A DNA stretch of 64,000 bases from Berberis thunbergii (GCA_003290165.1 QNQO01005766.1:62001-126000); one strand, 5' to 3'; positions 34,141 to 46,500 are shown, counted from the first letter of the stretch. Program-made: numbers and translations. The notes: a model not told the origin generated them from the sequence alone.

Positions 34141-35537
34141 CCATGCGCATCACTGGCACCTTAAAGCATCGCCAGATTTCAGTCCTCATCGACTCTGGCT
34201 CCACGCACAATTTTATTCATCCGCGTGTTGCGAAACAATGCGGTATTCCCATTGAATTTGCCAAGGATTTTCGGGTCATGGTCGCTGATGGTGGCTATTT
34301 GTCAAGTCGTGGTTCTTGTCGGAACCTCGCAATGACCATTCAGGGCTACGAGCTATGTGCTGATTTCTCGCTGCTTGCTATCTCGGGTTGCGATGTGGTG
34401 TTGGGTACTCAGTGGCTTCGCACATTAGGTCACATTGTGTGGGACTTCAGTCAGTTGGTCATGCAATTCACTGTCACTGACCGTGTTTACACGCTGGTAG
34501 GCAACAATTCTCCCATGGTTATGGTTATGAACTGTGAGCAGATGTCTCGTGCATTACGTCGAGAACAAAGGGGCATCCTTTTCCACATTAGGGCCCTTGA
34601 CGTCCAGCAAGGACCACTTGTCCATGCTACTTGTGCGCAGCGCACATCTCAGGACAACATGCCCAAGTCGAGCAGCACAGGGGAACAACTCAGCAACCAC
34701 GTCCAGTTCGATGTCTCTCATCTTCTTTCCAGTTTCTCCGATGTCTTTGGACTTCCTATGTCACTTCCGCCTACACGGGAGCATGATCATCGCATCCCAC
34801 TTCTGCCAGGCGCTGCCCCGGTTAATGTTCGGCCATACCGTTACCCCCATTTTCAGAAAGCTGAAATTGAGAAAATGGTTCACGAGCTGCGGACTGCAGG
34901 TCTTATACGCCCAAGTCTGAGCCCGTTCTCGTCTCCGGTGTTACTCGTAAAGAAGAAAGACAGCTCCTGGCGTATGTGTATCGATTATCGCGCACTTAAT
35001 AAAATCACTATCAAGGATCATTTTCCTATACCAGTCGTGGATGAGCTACTCGACGAATTACATGGCGCGACCATCTTTTCTAAGCTCGACCTTCGCTCCG
35101 GCTATCATCAAATCCGAGTCCACGACGCAGATATTTCCAAAACAGCATTTCGTACTCACGATGGCCACTATGAGTTCTTGGTGATGCCGTTCGGCCTATC
35201 CAATGCCCCGGCCACTTTTCAGAGTCTAATGAACGACCTCTTTCGCCCGTTTCTCCGCAGGTTTGTCTTGGTATTCTTCGACGATATTCTGATCTACAGT
35301 GCTAATCTTGACGATCACCTGCATCACTTGTCTGTGGTTCTTGAGCTGCTGCGAGCCAACAGTTTATATGTCAAGGAGTCCAAGTGCTCCTTTGCCCAAT
35401 CCTCCATTGCTTACCTCGGGCACATCATTTCGGCTGCGGGCGTCTCTGTTGATAACGACAAAATTATTTCAATAACAAATTGGCCTCTACCGTCTTCTAT
35501 TAAGGATCTTCGCGGGTTCTTAGGCTTGATCGGATAA
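34141..35537 (+). CDS. Gypsy protease and reverse transcriptase
   Basis: Part of an open frame 33693-35537. Protease: VLIDSGSTHNFIHPRVA (DSG) and SGCDVVLGTQWL. RT: RPYRYPHFQKAEIEKMV, SPVLLVKKKDSSWRMCIDYR, HFPIPVVDELLDELHGA, KLDLRSGYHQIRV, MPFGLSNAPATFQ and VFFDDILIYS (catalytic FFDD), then YLGHIISAAGV. The frame ends where GYYRKFV is expected: it reads G*YRKFV, with TAA for a Tyr codon. Confidence 0.92.
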
Positions 35538-36191
35538 TACCGCAAATTCGTTCGTGATTATGGACGGATCAGCGCTCCTTTGACTCAACTCCTCAGAAAG
35601 GATTCTTTCCATTGGACTGCGGATGCCACTATGGCCTTTGATAGGTTGAAACAGGCGTTAACCACCACTCCGGTGCTCGCCCTCCCTGACTTCACATTGC
35701 CATTTTGCATTGAAACCGATGCTTCTGGTCATGCCTTCGGTGTCGTTCTTATGCAGCTAGGACGTCCCATTGCGTACTTCAGCAAGGCCCTTTCTGGCAA
35801 GCACTTGAGCCTATCGGTTTATGATAAGGAAATGCTAGCCATCATCGCAGCCGTTCACAAATGGCGACCCTATCTCTTGGGCAGACATTTCACAATTTTC
35901 ACTGATCATCGCAGTCTCAAGTATTTCCTGGAACAGCGCCTATCTTCTTTTGAACAACAAAAATGGGTTACAAAACTGTTGGGATATGATTATGAGATCG
36001 TCCACCGCTCTGGCTCTAGTAATCGGGTCGCTAATGCTCTTTCCCGCGTACCCAACGCTACCTCCTTGCTCGCCATTTCGTCCCCGACCTTTGCTAGTCT
36101 TGACGAAATCTGTCAGGAGTGTAATGCTGATTCAGCTATGAGCAAAGTTATTTATGCGTTGTCCCGAGACCCTATGGCACATAAGCATTAA
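35538..36191 (+). pseudogene. Gypsy RNase H
   Basis: In the same frame after the stop: LTQLLRKDSFHWT, FCIETDASGHAFGVVL (first Asp), YDKEMLAIIAAVHKWRPYL (Glu), FTDHRSLKYFLEQ (Asp) and ALSRVP. All catalytic residues are visible. It ends at a TAA at about 36189 where related elements continue into the integrase linker. Confidence 0.88.
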
Positions 36192-37234
36192 TCTCACGCG
36201 CAAGGGATTCTGCGCTATATAGGTCGTATTGTCGTCTCTCCTTCCTCCCCATGGTGTGCTAAGCTCTTGCATGAGTTCCAATCGTCGCCAACCGGGGGTC
36301 ATTCTGGATTCCTGCGAACTTATAAACGGCTACAACATAATTTCTATTGGCTAGGTATGAAGGGTGCAATCAAGACGTTTATTGCCCATTGCGATGTTTG
36401 CCAACGCAACAAGGTGGAAGCCATCTCCCCACCTGGCCTGCTTCATCCTCTGCCTATTCCAGACGATGTTTGGCTCGACATTTCATTAGACTTCATTGAC
36501 GGGCTGCCAGTTTCGCAAGGGAAGTCTGTGATCCTCGTCGTTGTGGATCGCCTGTCCAAATATGCCCATTTCAGCGCCATTGCTCACCCATATACCGCTT
36601 CTTCTGTCGCCGAGACCTTTATCCGCGACATTGTTCGGCTCCATGGCATGCCGAGATCCATTGTTAGTGATCGCGACCCCGTTTTCATTGGTAACTTCTA
36701 GGAATCATTTTTTGAGATGCAGGGAACACAATTGTGCCGCAGCTCCGCTTATCATCCTCAATCCGACGGGCAAACTGAGGTCACCAATCGCAAGCTGGAA
36801 TGTTATCTTCGTTGCTTCGCAGGCCACCGCCCTTCCAGTTGGGTGCCATGCCTACCTTGGGCTGAATGGTGGTATAATACCACCTACCATTCTGCTATTA
36901 ATATGACTCATTTTCAGGCAGTTTATAGTCGACCACCTCCATCCATTTCAGCATATGTCCCTGGCTCTACTGCAGTGAATGCAGTCGACATCTCTTTGCG
37001 TGATCGTGATCTTACTCTTCGCATTTTAAAGGATAACTTGGTTGCTGCCCAGACTAGGATGAAGCTTTTTGCTGATGGCAAACGAACGGAGCGCCACTTT
37101 GAACTTAACGATTGGGTATTTCTGTGTATCCAACCATACCGCCAGTCCACTGCCTCCTCTCAGCAGTACTCCAAGCTTTCTCCGCGCTTTCATGGACCTT
37201 TTCGCATCATTGAAAGGATCAATTCGGTCGCATA
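36192..37234 (+). pseudogene. Gypsy integrase, interrupted by CACTA
   Basis: HHCC zinc domain: HEFQSSPTGGHSGF, then CDVCQRNKVEA. Core: ISLDFIDGLPVSQGKSVILV (first Asp), IVSDRDPVFIGNF (second Asp), then a TAG at 36699 where Trp is expected, then SAYHPQSDGQTEVTNRKLE (Glu). The C-terminal part has DWVFLCIQPYRQ and FHGPFRIIERI. The frame is cut at 37234 by the CACTA and resumes at 47476. Confidence 0.9.
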
Positions 37235-37249
37235 CACTACACCAAAAAC

Positions 37250-37650
37250 CCCCATTAGCAACGGTTCTATGCCGTGGGCGCAAGCCATTGCCACGGCTAA
37301 GAGCCGTGGACTACAGGGGCGTCGCAAAATTCTTTGTAACGGCTATAAACCGTTGCTAAACATTGTAGCAACGGTTTTATGCTTGAATGGGGGGCGTGAT
37401 TTTCAGAAATTAGCAACGGTTCTAAACCGTTGCAATAATAATAGCAACGGTTTTAAGCCGTGGCAAAAATAGCAACGGTTCCAAGCCGTTACAAAGTGTA
37501 GTTATTAGCAACGGTTATAAACCGTGTCTAACAAGATAGCAACTGTTTTTAGCCGTGGCTAACCCTAGCCACGGTTATAAGCCGTGGCAAGGTAGCCACG
37601 ATTTTTAACCGTTGCAATAGTTAGCCACGGTTTAAAACCGTGGCAATTTT
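37250..37650. repeat. CACTA left subterminal repeat array
   Basis: At least fifteen copies of a ~20-bp motif, TAGCAACGGTT followed by AANCCGTNGC, in alternating orientation. Such arrays bind the accessory transposase in En/Spm elements. Ends in a T-run of 24 at 37648. Confidence 0.9.
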
Positions 37651-37671
37651 TTTTTTTTTTTTTTTTTTTTG

Positions 37672-38478
37672 GCTATCAAATGACTTTGAATCATTGAGTC
37701 AAAATCTATCAAATAATGGAGGCAAAGTAATGTAATTAATGGAGGCAAAGTAATGTAATTAATAAGAAAATGTATTACATTGAGTCAAATAATATCTCAA
37801 ATACAATGACACACAAACTTAAATATCTCAAATACAAAGAAAGTGGAACAATGCTGCTGCTGCTGCTACGAGAGACGCAATTTTGAGGTCCTAAAACACC
37901 ATTAACACACATAATTACAACAAAGTTTAGTTTTTAAATGGATTTCTATTTAAATGGATTACTCAAAAAGTTCATCCTGGGAAATCAAATATAATGCAGA
38001 AGATGTATTAGTGATCCATACGAATAAGAAAAAACTGATGTATAAATGAAACATTTTTCTACATAGCAACTAGCTACTCACAGTGATCTATACATATATA
38101 CATATGTTATTGGGTGTCAATTTTTCTGGTTGTGATTTGTGAACACTACTTTGCACTTACTGTCAAAAGGTATTTCTCAGAACAAAAAGAGTATGGCATG
38201 ATGAGTGAGAATGAAACAGCATACTAGGTTGTCTCTTTATTGTGTTGATAGAAATTGATTTTTCTAATTGTTTGGCTGTATTATGGAAAATATAAATTGA
38301 TGTCACAAGTCAATATAAACCTATATTTCATTTTCTCTTGAACAACCTTAGTATGGAAAATACAAATGCATAACCAAAATTCTAACAGCAACTCTCTCCA
38401 TTTAGATAGCAATAAATCTAGATGCAAGGTGGGTGCTTCAAAACAGCACAATTGAATTTTCTAATATCCCTTCTCTCA
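37672..38478. other. CACTA interior without recognised gene
   Basis: AT-rich; includes a 22-bp direct repeat of AATGGAGGCAAAGTAATGTA at about 37716 and 37738 and a short (CTG)n at 37855. Confidence 0.5.
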
Positions 38479-38483
38479 CCCCC

Positions 38484-38514
<31 letters not shown>

Positions 38515-38517
38515 AAA
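38479..38517. repeat. C26-A13 homopolymer tract
   Basis: 26 cytosines followed by 13 adenines. Such long C-runs are rare in plant DNA and prone to assembly length error. Confidence 0.95.
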
Positions 38518-38608
38518 TAAGAGGGTGATGGTGCAGGTTGGAGAGAATCAATCAAATTTCGAGGAAAAGTGCGTACACCACAATGATCTTATGTGGAAAG
38601 AAATCTAC

Positions 38609-38842
38609 CTTATTCAGAGTGCGGACAACAACAAAACGAAGCACTGGTTTGGATGAACTTAAAAAGAGTTGCAGAACAGTGATAGCAGGAGTTAATTCCC
38701 TGTTGGTCACATTGCTTAGTTCTGTTATTGCTTTAGCAGCTTCAAATATCACCATTTCTGCTTTGTGTCGCAGACAACTCTCCAGGTAATCATAAAATGG
38801 GCGGTCTCCAGTTTGGCTGTTGTGGCTTGACTCACGAATAAC
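38609..38842 (-). pseudogene. Captured gamma-COP (coatomer) exon
   Basis: Minus-strand exon of 234 bp bounded by TTGCAG and GTAGAT. It encodes [58 protein letters not shown] and [11 protein letters not shown]. This is the gamma subunit of the COPI vesicle coat, from its alpha-solenoid adaptin-like region. The exon frame is open with only substitutions (e.g. LRFVVV for LRFAAV), but neighbouring exons are missing, so it is a fragment. Confidence 0.9.
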
Positions 38843-38997
38843 CTGCAAAAAATCATTTCAAACCATACTTGGAATGATACACAAGACAATGTCACATTCT
38901 TTTGACACAAGCTGTGCCCGCATACAATAGAGTAATATAGATGAAACCAATAATATAAAAATAAGGAAGTAAAGGAACATACTATTTTGATGTTTAC

Positions 38998-39111
38998 CTG
39001 ATCGACAAGTACACCACTATGCTGCCGAACCTTGTCAACCACTTCTTGAGCTGCTGCTCTGCGCAAATTACTTATTGATTTACACGCAACCAGAAGTGGG
39101 TACATAAGAGC
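38998..39111 (-). pseudogene. Captured TOR kinase exon
   Basis: A 114-bp minus-strand exon (38 codons, AACAG before it, GTAAAC after it) encoding ALMYPLLVACKSISNLRRAA then AQEVVDKVRQHSGVLVDQ. This is the segment just before the FRB (rapamycin-binding) domain of plant TARGET OF RAPAMYCIN kinase, as I recall the family; the next exon, with the LIRVAILWHEMW motif, is absent. The exon is undamaged. It lies 156 bp upstream (minus-strand sense) of the gamma-COP exon, joining two unrelated genes in the same orientation. Confidence 0.85.
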
Positions 39112-40679
39112 CTGTTCGAGGAGTTGAATAAACTTAAAAATGATATATTGCCAAGATATGACAGAAACACATGATTAAGCTGTGTCATAGATGATCCAAT
39201 GTACTGAACCAACGCAATGAATGACAAGACTATCAAAACAAAGTATAAGATTATCATCTGTTTATGCTATTCTATTTGTCATTCAAAAGCTATTTAAAAG
39301 ATGACCAGAGCATAGCCCAGTAGCCTCTCCAAAGTAAACAGTTAGTTCTCCACTCTTGACAGACACATGTAATGGATATAAAGCTGGCCACAAAAAACAA
39401 TACAGAATGATGAGGTCAAAAGTGTCCATAACTACAGGCACAGCCAAAGTATGCATTCTTTCATGATGAAAATCCAAAACACTTGGAAAAAAAATAACAA
39501 TAAAATTCTTTTTAATCAATAAAATTGGACTTTCATTAAAAGGGGAGATCAGAGAAAAACAAATACAAGCTAGTGACTGAGATGGTCAGCTAGCAAAAGA
39601 CAGAACAAAAAAAAAAGCTGTTGTTAAAGATAAAATATGCTATCCCAAATTAAAATGCACATATGGAAAGGCTGATCTGTAATAATTCCTCAGGTACCAA
39701 ATTAAAATGCACATATGGAAAGGCTGATCCCAAATTAAAGAAAAACAAACACAAACTCTTTCCTGCTTGCAACCGAGAAGATAACTAGTAAGCCAAACAT
39801 AACTTCTCATGGTGCCAATTTAATGAAACGATTAATAGATGACAATATAATACACACGAAAAGTCATTGCAAAGGCTCAAAACAACGCTTAATGGTTCGC
39901 AATAGAAAAGTCGCTTGGGTTTACTACATACTCTTCTAATCAATATTTAGCAGCATACCACACCTAGTTTAGATTCGATGAGTTCATCTAACGCCAACAC
40001 CATTTAGTAGCAGAAATACCAAATAAAAGCTGCAAAGTTAACTAAATCTCAAATCTACACAGATTCTTTTGAGTTCGACACAAATACAAGTAAACATAGT
40101 TATAACAATTTCATTCCTTTCTGTGAAATATTCAACTTTTCAACTGTCATATATTTTTTTGAAGGAAACAAAATGCCAAAAGGACATTCATCTTAGACAA
40201 AATGGCAATGCATGGCATTCTTGTAATCAGAGTAAATTATGAAGCTGTCATATAAAGGTGATTTAAATGTCTGAAAGGAGGGGATGCAGTAATTTATTAT
40301 AGCAATTGAGTGGATAGGATGCACACTAAAGCAAACAATGTAAAGCTGATAATACCTTCGAGTAATTTTAACACATAAAAAGGAGTTTCATATATTAACA
40401 CGGTCTGCCCTTTCACTAGGTTTCCTTCATAATGGGAAAGTGTTTTGTTCGAGTCATAACTTTGACCAAGATCCCCTACAAATTATGCATCAAAGAACAT
40501 GAGTAACCTCTTGATATAAATACAGACTACCTACTATTTGGCTTCTTGTATTAGTCTTTGTTTCTAATTGTAACTATTGTAGTATTTTATATAAACCCAT
40601 CATATCAATAAAACAGCAACCTCAAAAATTCAAGAAAAAAGACGTGAACCTGCAGAGTGAGCGATAGTGTCCCAAACAG
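39112..40679. other. CACTA interior, unassigned
   Basis: About 1.5 kb with no protein I recognise. A direct repeat of CCAAATTAAAATGCACATATGG occurs at about 39646 and 39698. The stretch may be intron sequence of captured genes. Confidence 0.4.
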
Positions 40680-40689
40680 GTGGGTCACT

Positions 40690-41088
40690 GTCAACTCAGA
40701 TGGCTCGCTGATAGGCTTAACAGGGGGGATGGAGCTCTTATGAGTGACCAAACAGGTGTTGTTCCAGCAGCAGGAGCAGATGGCTCACTGCAAGGCTCAA
40801 CAGGGGGTTATGAAGCTGTTTCAGCAGCAGGAGCAGATGGCTCAATGCAAGGCTCAACAGGGGGGTATGGAGCTCTTATCCGAGATCATCGAGGTGCTGT
40901 TTTAGCAGCAGGAGCAGGTTCCCAATCAGGTCGGACAGTGATCCTGCATGAGCTCCAAGGGGTTGAAGCTGGTCTGAAAATGGCTTTACGAGGACAACAC
41001 CAGAAGCTGATTATCTGTATTGATTCAGCAAATGCAGTCCATTATATCAACACCAACAAAACTAATAAGAGAACACAGAGTGAATTTT
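40690..41088 (+). pseudogene. RNase H-like fragment with internal repeats
   Basis: The frame has GALIRDHRGAVLAAGAG, ELQGVEAGLKMALRGQHQKL and IICIDSANAVHYIN, the RNase H fold of plant reverse-transcriptase-like (RVT_3) proteins: ELxGxxxGL and DSxxAV around the Glu and Asp. Upstream 40760-40870 is a ~66-bp near-perfect tandem repeat encoding AAGADGS(L/M)QGSTGGY. The first catalytic Asp is not evident. Source may be a LINE RNase H domain or a host RNase H-like gene. Confidence 0.65.
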
Positions 41089-41089
41089 A

Positions 41090-42034
41090 GACAATTTAGA
41101 ACACAGATCAACAGATACTATTAAGAGATCAAAACATTGTCCAGTATATTTATTTCGTAGAGAGGTGACCTAAGCTGACATTATTTGTATCAACAAGACT
41201 ACAACCTCTAAGCAATATGCAATATGAATTTCGAACATGAAACCAAGATACAAACATAATGTTGTTATAATTTTTCATTTTTGTGTACCTAAAAGGATAT
41301 AAATGCCTTCATAGAATCCAATAAAGTAATAATTTACAGAAACAAAATGGCGACCAATACGAACACATTTTTATAGTTCATAATAGGCTTCATGCTATAC
41401 AGAAGCGAGATAGGATTACCATCCCATCACAAAAGAGTGCATAATATATAATATCTATTTGTTCACTTTGTATATCGAAAATTATTTAGCACCTTTTTTG
41501 TGTGTAAATGCATGTTCTAACTTTTACACGACACAAATCATCAACGATTTTCAAAGTCTTTCCTCTTTCACGAATATCTTATAATTCACAACTCCTGTCC
41601 TGAGTTTCTTCAATTCAAAAAGGACAAATATAATAGAACATAGACCATATGTTTACCCGCTCACATTATAAACCAGGAAAGGGATCTGATGGGCATATGC
41701 ACGGGTGATTTCTTCAACGAGCTTTTGTTTGTCAACACCATTCATCAATCAATGGGTTGAAATTGTATTGTGGTTCAGCCCGTGCAATCCAGTTCTCCCT
41801 CTCAACAAAAAAATATTATAACTTCTCTAAACCCTAACTAATATTCTATATACCCCAATATGGTAAAAGATAATAAGGGTGATCCAATTTAGAAACTATA
41901 GAAGATTTCCTGAATGGGCCTCATCAAATAAAGGGTTCCGAAACATGGCAGATATGCCATCTGAAATGCATGGACGGGAATAGATACAGGTCAAAGTTCC
42001 TTATATACACTAGATTTTAGTTGAAGGATCTTAC
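41090..42034. other. CACTA interior, unassigned
   Basis: AT-rich; no coding signature recognised. Confidence 0.4.
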
Positions 42035-42121
42035 TGATGCTGTTGCAAGAGGATTTTCATCAAAATCTGAGAAGAGATCAGCTGTAGTTTTTCCCAATTC
42101 TTTCCTTATAGTTCGGCAAAC
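42035..42121 (-). pseudogene. Captured ABC1-type (UbiB) kinase exon
   Basis: Minus-strand exon of 87 bp with acceptor CCACAG and donor GTAAGA. It encodes VCRTIRKELGKTTADLFSDF then DENPLATAS. This fits the KxGQ-downstream stretch of ABC1K proteins (xCxTIxKELGxxxxxLFxxFxxxPLATASIAQVH), atypical kinases of plastids and mitochondria. The exon stops exactly before the IAQVH motif. Family assignment from a short fragment. Confidence 0.75.
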
Positions 42122-42625
42122 CTGTGGAAAGCACCTATGAGTCAAAATGATATATCTAGTACAAATTAAGAGTTAAAAATGGATGGAAGCAGGAAGAGGA
42201 AAATATTCTCCCTCTGAAAGTCCCAGCTGGAAGATACTCGGACATGAGTGGAGTGCTACAGCGGTCAAAATAACCATATAATGGAGTGGAGTGAACACAT
42301 ACCTTGTAACACCTATACACTGTGATGTCCTCTGACCAAATGTGTCTATGGACTTCCTGTGAACTGGTTGTTTCTATACACAAACAGATTATATACGTAT
42401 TTGTGTAATGCATCCTTTACAGAGAGAAGGGAGTTGTGTTTCTTACCTGATGAAGGCTAACAATCTTCTGAACCATAGATTCAATCCAATTGAGGATAAA
42501 GGTTCCAAATTACGTTCTTGGATGGAAGAGTTGAAACCTGCATTATCATATATAAAGACATAAAACAGAGAGAAACTATGATTTCTAATATTATGTTAAG
42601 TACTCTTTTTTTTTAATGTACTCAC
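42122..42625. other. CACTA interior, unassigned
   Basis: May contain the flanking intron of the ABC1-type kinase; a possible exon near 42450-42535 (minus) is not identifiable. Confidence 0.35.
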
Positions 42626-43296
42626 ATCAAGTGGGTATTCTCAGTTTTTTTTTTCATACTACTTAATCTGGTATTTAGATTGGAAAAAAAGTCCAAGCAG
42701 GATAAATACTCCTTTATGTCATGAAAACTCCTAATTTATTAACTAATTATCAAAAGTCAACAGATACCTCCAAACAATTCAAATTCAAGACGACATCTTG
42801 GTTTCGCAAAACGCCAAGAATAAACATATAATAGATGTTTGTTAGCATGGTCAAAATGCCTTTACAAACAAACTCAAACAGAGCATTCAAAATTACTTTC
42901 ATATCCTCTTCCTCTTGTCCATAAACTCATAGAGCTACCTTCCCATATTATTCACTTTTCTTCTGCTGTGTTCATGTTGGTGAAGAAAGGGAAGACATCC
43001 AAAACTCGAAACCCAAACTCAAAACAATGAAAGAGGCAGATATTCATGAACTGAGATACTTAAAATCAGTAATCAATGAAACTCTCAGGTTATATCCTCC
43101 TCTTTCATTATTACACCGGCGTGAGTGTAGGGCAGACAGTATTGAGCTTCCACTTGCTCAACTCCACTTTGATTGGAAACAGCCCAATGGGGTAACACCG
43201 GAAGACCTGGACATGAGTGAGCAGTTCGGCCACCGCAATTCAAAGAAAATTTTGTATGTAACTGCCACCCCTTATAGTACTTTATGTGTTAAGTAA
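42626..43296 (+). pseudogene. Cytochrome P450 pseudogene A (CYP71-like)
   Basis: First of two related P450 relics. An N-terminal membrane-anchor-like segment is at about 42905-43020 (IELPSHIIHFSSAVFMLVKK). The sequence then jumps to the I/K-helix region at 43027: MKEADIHELRYLKSVINETL, RLYPPLSLLHRREC with ExxR in ETLR, and then to the C-terminus PLAQLHFDWKQPNGVTPED and ILYVTATPY. The haem-binding FxxGxRxCxG block and ~250 residues of the body are deleted. Promoter-side sequence (42626-42830) matches 44517-44740, so A and B descend from a tandem duplication. Confidence 0.85.
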
Positions 43297-44516
43297 ATTT
43301 ATTATAACATGGGTAGTTTCTTAGTCAAATGCTTTTTCCTATCAGTGATAAGTATATATAAATTGAGCAGGTTGAAGACAATATAGTCTTATGTTTCTTT
43401 TTTCATGCTCGGCACAATGTTTTTTTTTTTTTTTTTTTTTGGTTAATGTTTATCTAAAAGTATATCAAAGGATTGGATGGAGAAACATAGTACAATAAAT
43501 AATTCACATAAACAAATTTCATGTAAAGCAAGTTTCACTTCTCAAAAACCAATTCTTATATGGCATCCCAAGGATTCTGAGGATCATGAAGATAACTGAG
43601 ACAGCATGAATTATACTATTTAAAAAAGAAATTGAGTTGTATTTTCTATCTTATTCTTCCTATCTTTAATTTAGGTTCTCAAGTTTTTCATTTTTGTCCA
43701 TTAGTAAGGAATATTTATTTATCAAACATAACCAAAATCTTTGCTATTGAAAAAGTTAAATAACAAACCTTGGATATGACTCATGAAAGATATCTTTGAT
43801 GTGGATCATTTGTTTCGAAGTCATGTGATTCCCATCGATAGCTGAATGTACATGACACCTGTACATCATTAATCATTTACATGTCAACACACATTATTAC
43901 CGATGTTTAAAAACAGTTGTTATAATGCAAACTGCCACCATCACATTATTGTTCTCTAAATTTCATCGTTCAGCTTCTTATACATGATATTAGTCTATAA
44001 TTCATTATCGTCTCTAAAATTATGAATTGATTGACAATGCTAATCGCATGGTTATTAGTTTTAAATTAACACACTTAAGAAATATCAGATCAAGATTACA
44101 CATTGTTCTTGTTTCACTCACTATTAAACTATAATAACAGTTGAAATCTAAGGTAGGTATTGTTTCTTATTGTGGTCGTTTCTTCTTTTGTCGAAACTGA
44201 ATACCAAACATCAATAGATGCTGCGTAGGCTAGAAACATAAAACTAAAATCTAAATATGGCATAATGGGTTAGTAAAATTCCAAGAGTCAGCCACACAGT
44301 AGATGTTGATAGGATAAACAAAGCTCAATACATATAATGTAAGAAGTACACGTAGAGCCAAATTATGATGTTTAATATTATGTAAGAAGAATACAGTTAC
44401 TGACTCATTTGCATTTAACCATCTTAATTTGGAAAAATCATGTGCATGATACGCATCATGATGTGATCAATGATACAAATGTCAGTGTCATTAGCTGTTA
44501 AGCCAACACATATCAG
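43297..44516. other. Spacer between the two P450 relics
   Basis: AT-rich with a T-run of about 21 near 43420; no gene recognised. Equivalent to the intergenic region of the captured tandem P450 pair. Confidence 0.4.
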
Positions 44517-45651
44517 AAAGATCAAGTGGGTGTTCTCAAATTATTTTCATACGATTTATTCTGCGATTTTGATAGGAATGGAAAGTCCAAGCAAACTAAC
44601 TATTCCTTTATGTAACGAAACCTTTACTAATAATTTTGTTAGCTAGTTATATCATAAGTCAATAGATACCTCCAAACAACTCAAATACAAAAAGGCATAT
44701 TGGTCAAGCAAAACTCCAAGAAAAAACAAAGTGGATATTACTCCTTTGTAACATCGTCAAATCTCATAAATAGATCATTAAATATATTTCAATATCCCGA
44801 AATCCATCCCTTATGGATCTCCATTCCTTTCCATTATTATTCAGTTTTCTCCATTTGTTGTTCATGTTCGTGAGAATGGCATGACATTTACAAGACAAAA
44901 TCCAAATTCAAAGCTTCCCACGGAAATTGCCATTCATAGGAACGTGCATCACTTGCTAGGCCTACCACATCACTCACTCAGAAATCTAGCGAAAAGATGA
45001 AGACGGACCCCTATGCACTTTCAACTTGGTGAAGTTCCTAATGTTGTCATCTCTTTGCTGAAAATGGGTGAAGAGGTGATGACGATGCATGACCTCATGT
45101 TCCTTAACAGGCCTGTGATATTTTTCATAGACATTGTAACTTACGGCTGTAAGGATATGGCATTTTCCCCTTATGGAGAATTTTGGAGACAACTACATAG
45201 GATTTGCACTTTAGAACTCTTAAGCACTAAGCATGTCCACTCATTCCAATCACTAAAGGAAGAAGAGGCATCAAATCTTCAAAGTATCTCTTCATCGGAT
45301 GGCTTGATAGTCAATTTCACAGAGAGAATTTTCTCATTGACAAATGACGTAGTTTGTAGAACAGCGTTGGTAAAAGATGCAGAGATAAAGAAGCATTATT
45401 ATTGTCAGTTCAGTGTCCCTGATTTATATTCCTCATTGAAATTCCTTCATGTCATGAGTGGGATGAAGGCTAAGGCAGAGCGGATACAACAAAAGCTTGA
45501 CAAAATTAACAAAGACATCATTAATCAATACAACGAGAATCGGAGAACAAGTATGCCTAAGAAGGATGACGATGATGAGGATCTAGTCAATATACTTCTA
45601 TGTCTACAAGAGAATAATGACTTTGGTTCCCAATCACAACTGAGAACATGA
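44517..45651 (+). pseudogene. Cytochrome P450 pseudogene B (CYP71D-like N-terminal half)
   Basis: The upstream region resembles that of relic A. The coding part begins near 44815 (MDLHSFPLLFSFLHLLF anchor); FPRKLPFIG and HHLLGLPHHSLRNLAK follow in shifted frames. A long open stretch from 45013 reads MHFQLGEVPNVVISLLKMGE, YGCKDMAFSPYGEFWRQLHR, ICTLELLSTKHVHSFQSLKE and FSLTNDVVCRTA. The WRQLHR C-helix is as in CYP71D enzymes. The frame ends at 45651, well before the I-helix; the oxygen- and haem-binding halves are absent. Confidence 0.88.
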
Positions 45652-46500
45652 AAGACATAATCCTAGTAAGTTTATGCAGGATCCTACATTCACTTACTTG
45701 ATTTATTTATTATGCTCACTCACTCCAGAGATTGGGACTATAACCGCTAATGCCTAAAGACACAAAATTTTCTTTCTCCTTGCTCATAACATATTTGAAT
45801 TGTATATTCTGAACATGAACAAATCTCAATATTTCGACATTACTGAAGAGTCTCTAAGGACAAAAATCAAAGCTTTCCAGCATATACATTCTAATCTTAG
45901 AATAACTTAAACCATCCAAGTAGCTAAACCCAGTAAATGAAGTTGTAAATTCCCAAACTACTACTCTAAATATATTCACTTTCCAAGAAAGGAAACACCA
46001 ATTATACTATATTTTAATACTGAGACTAACTAGAACCCTAAACGGATGACAACCTAATTCAATTCAAGCAAAAGTAAGGATCCTCAAATAAAAATAACTT
46101 TCCAAGACATCAAAATTTCCCAAGTTGAAAACCCACTCACAAGAATCATGATTGAAGTTGAACAACAGAATAAAAACTCAACTTGATTGTAATGAAATAA
46201 CCGAAGATAAAGCCAAGAATGAAAAAGAAGCTACCTTGTGATCTCCTCCACCAGTTGGAACCTGATGCCACCAGGTTGAATATCAATGGAGAAAATCTGC
46301 ATTACTTCATACCTAACCCAACCTGGCTTCTCTGCAATCATCTTTGCTTCTGGGTATCTAAAATCCCACTTATTTTTCACTCTCCCTGCACTCAAAGAAC
46401 AAAAGGGTACTCAAATCCCATGGTTTGGGATCAAAATAGGAAATGGGGTCATCAAAGAAAAACTTATAAAAGGACAAATTTTGTGTGGGTTCTTGAAGGA
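45652..46500. other. CACTA interior, unassigned
   Basis: Possibly remaining P450 intron and unrelated filler; open frames here have no recognisable domain. Confidence 0.4.
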
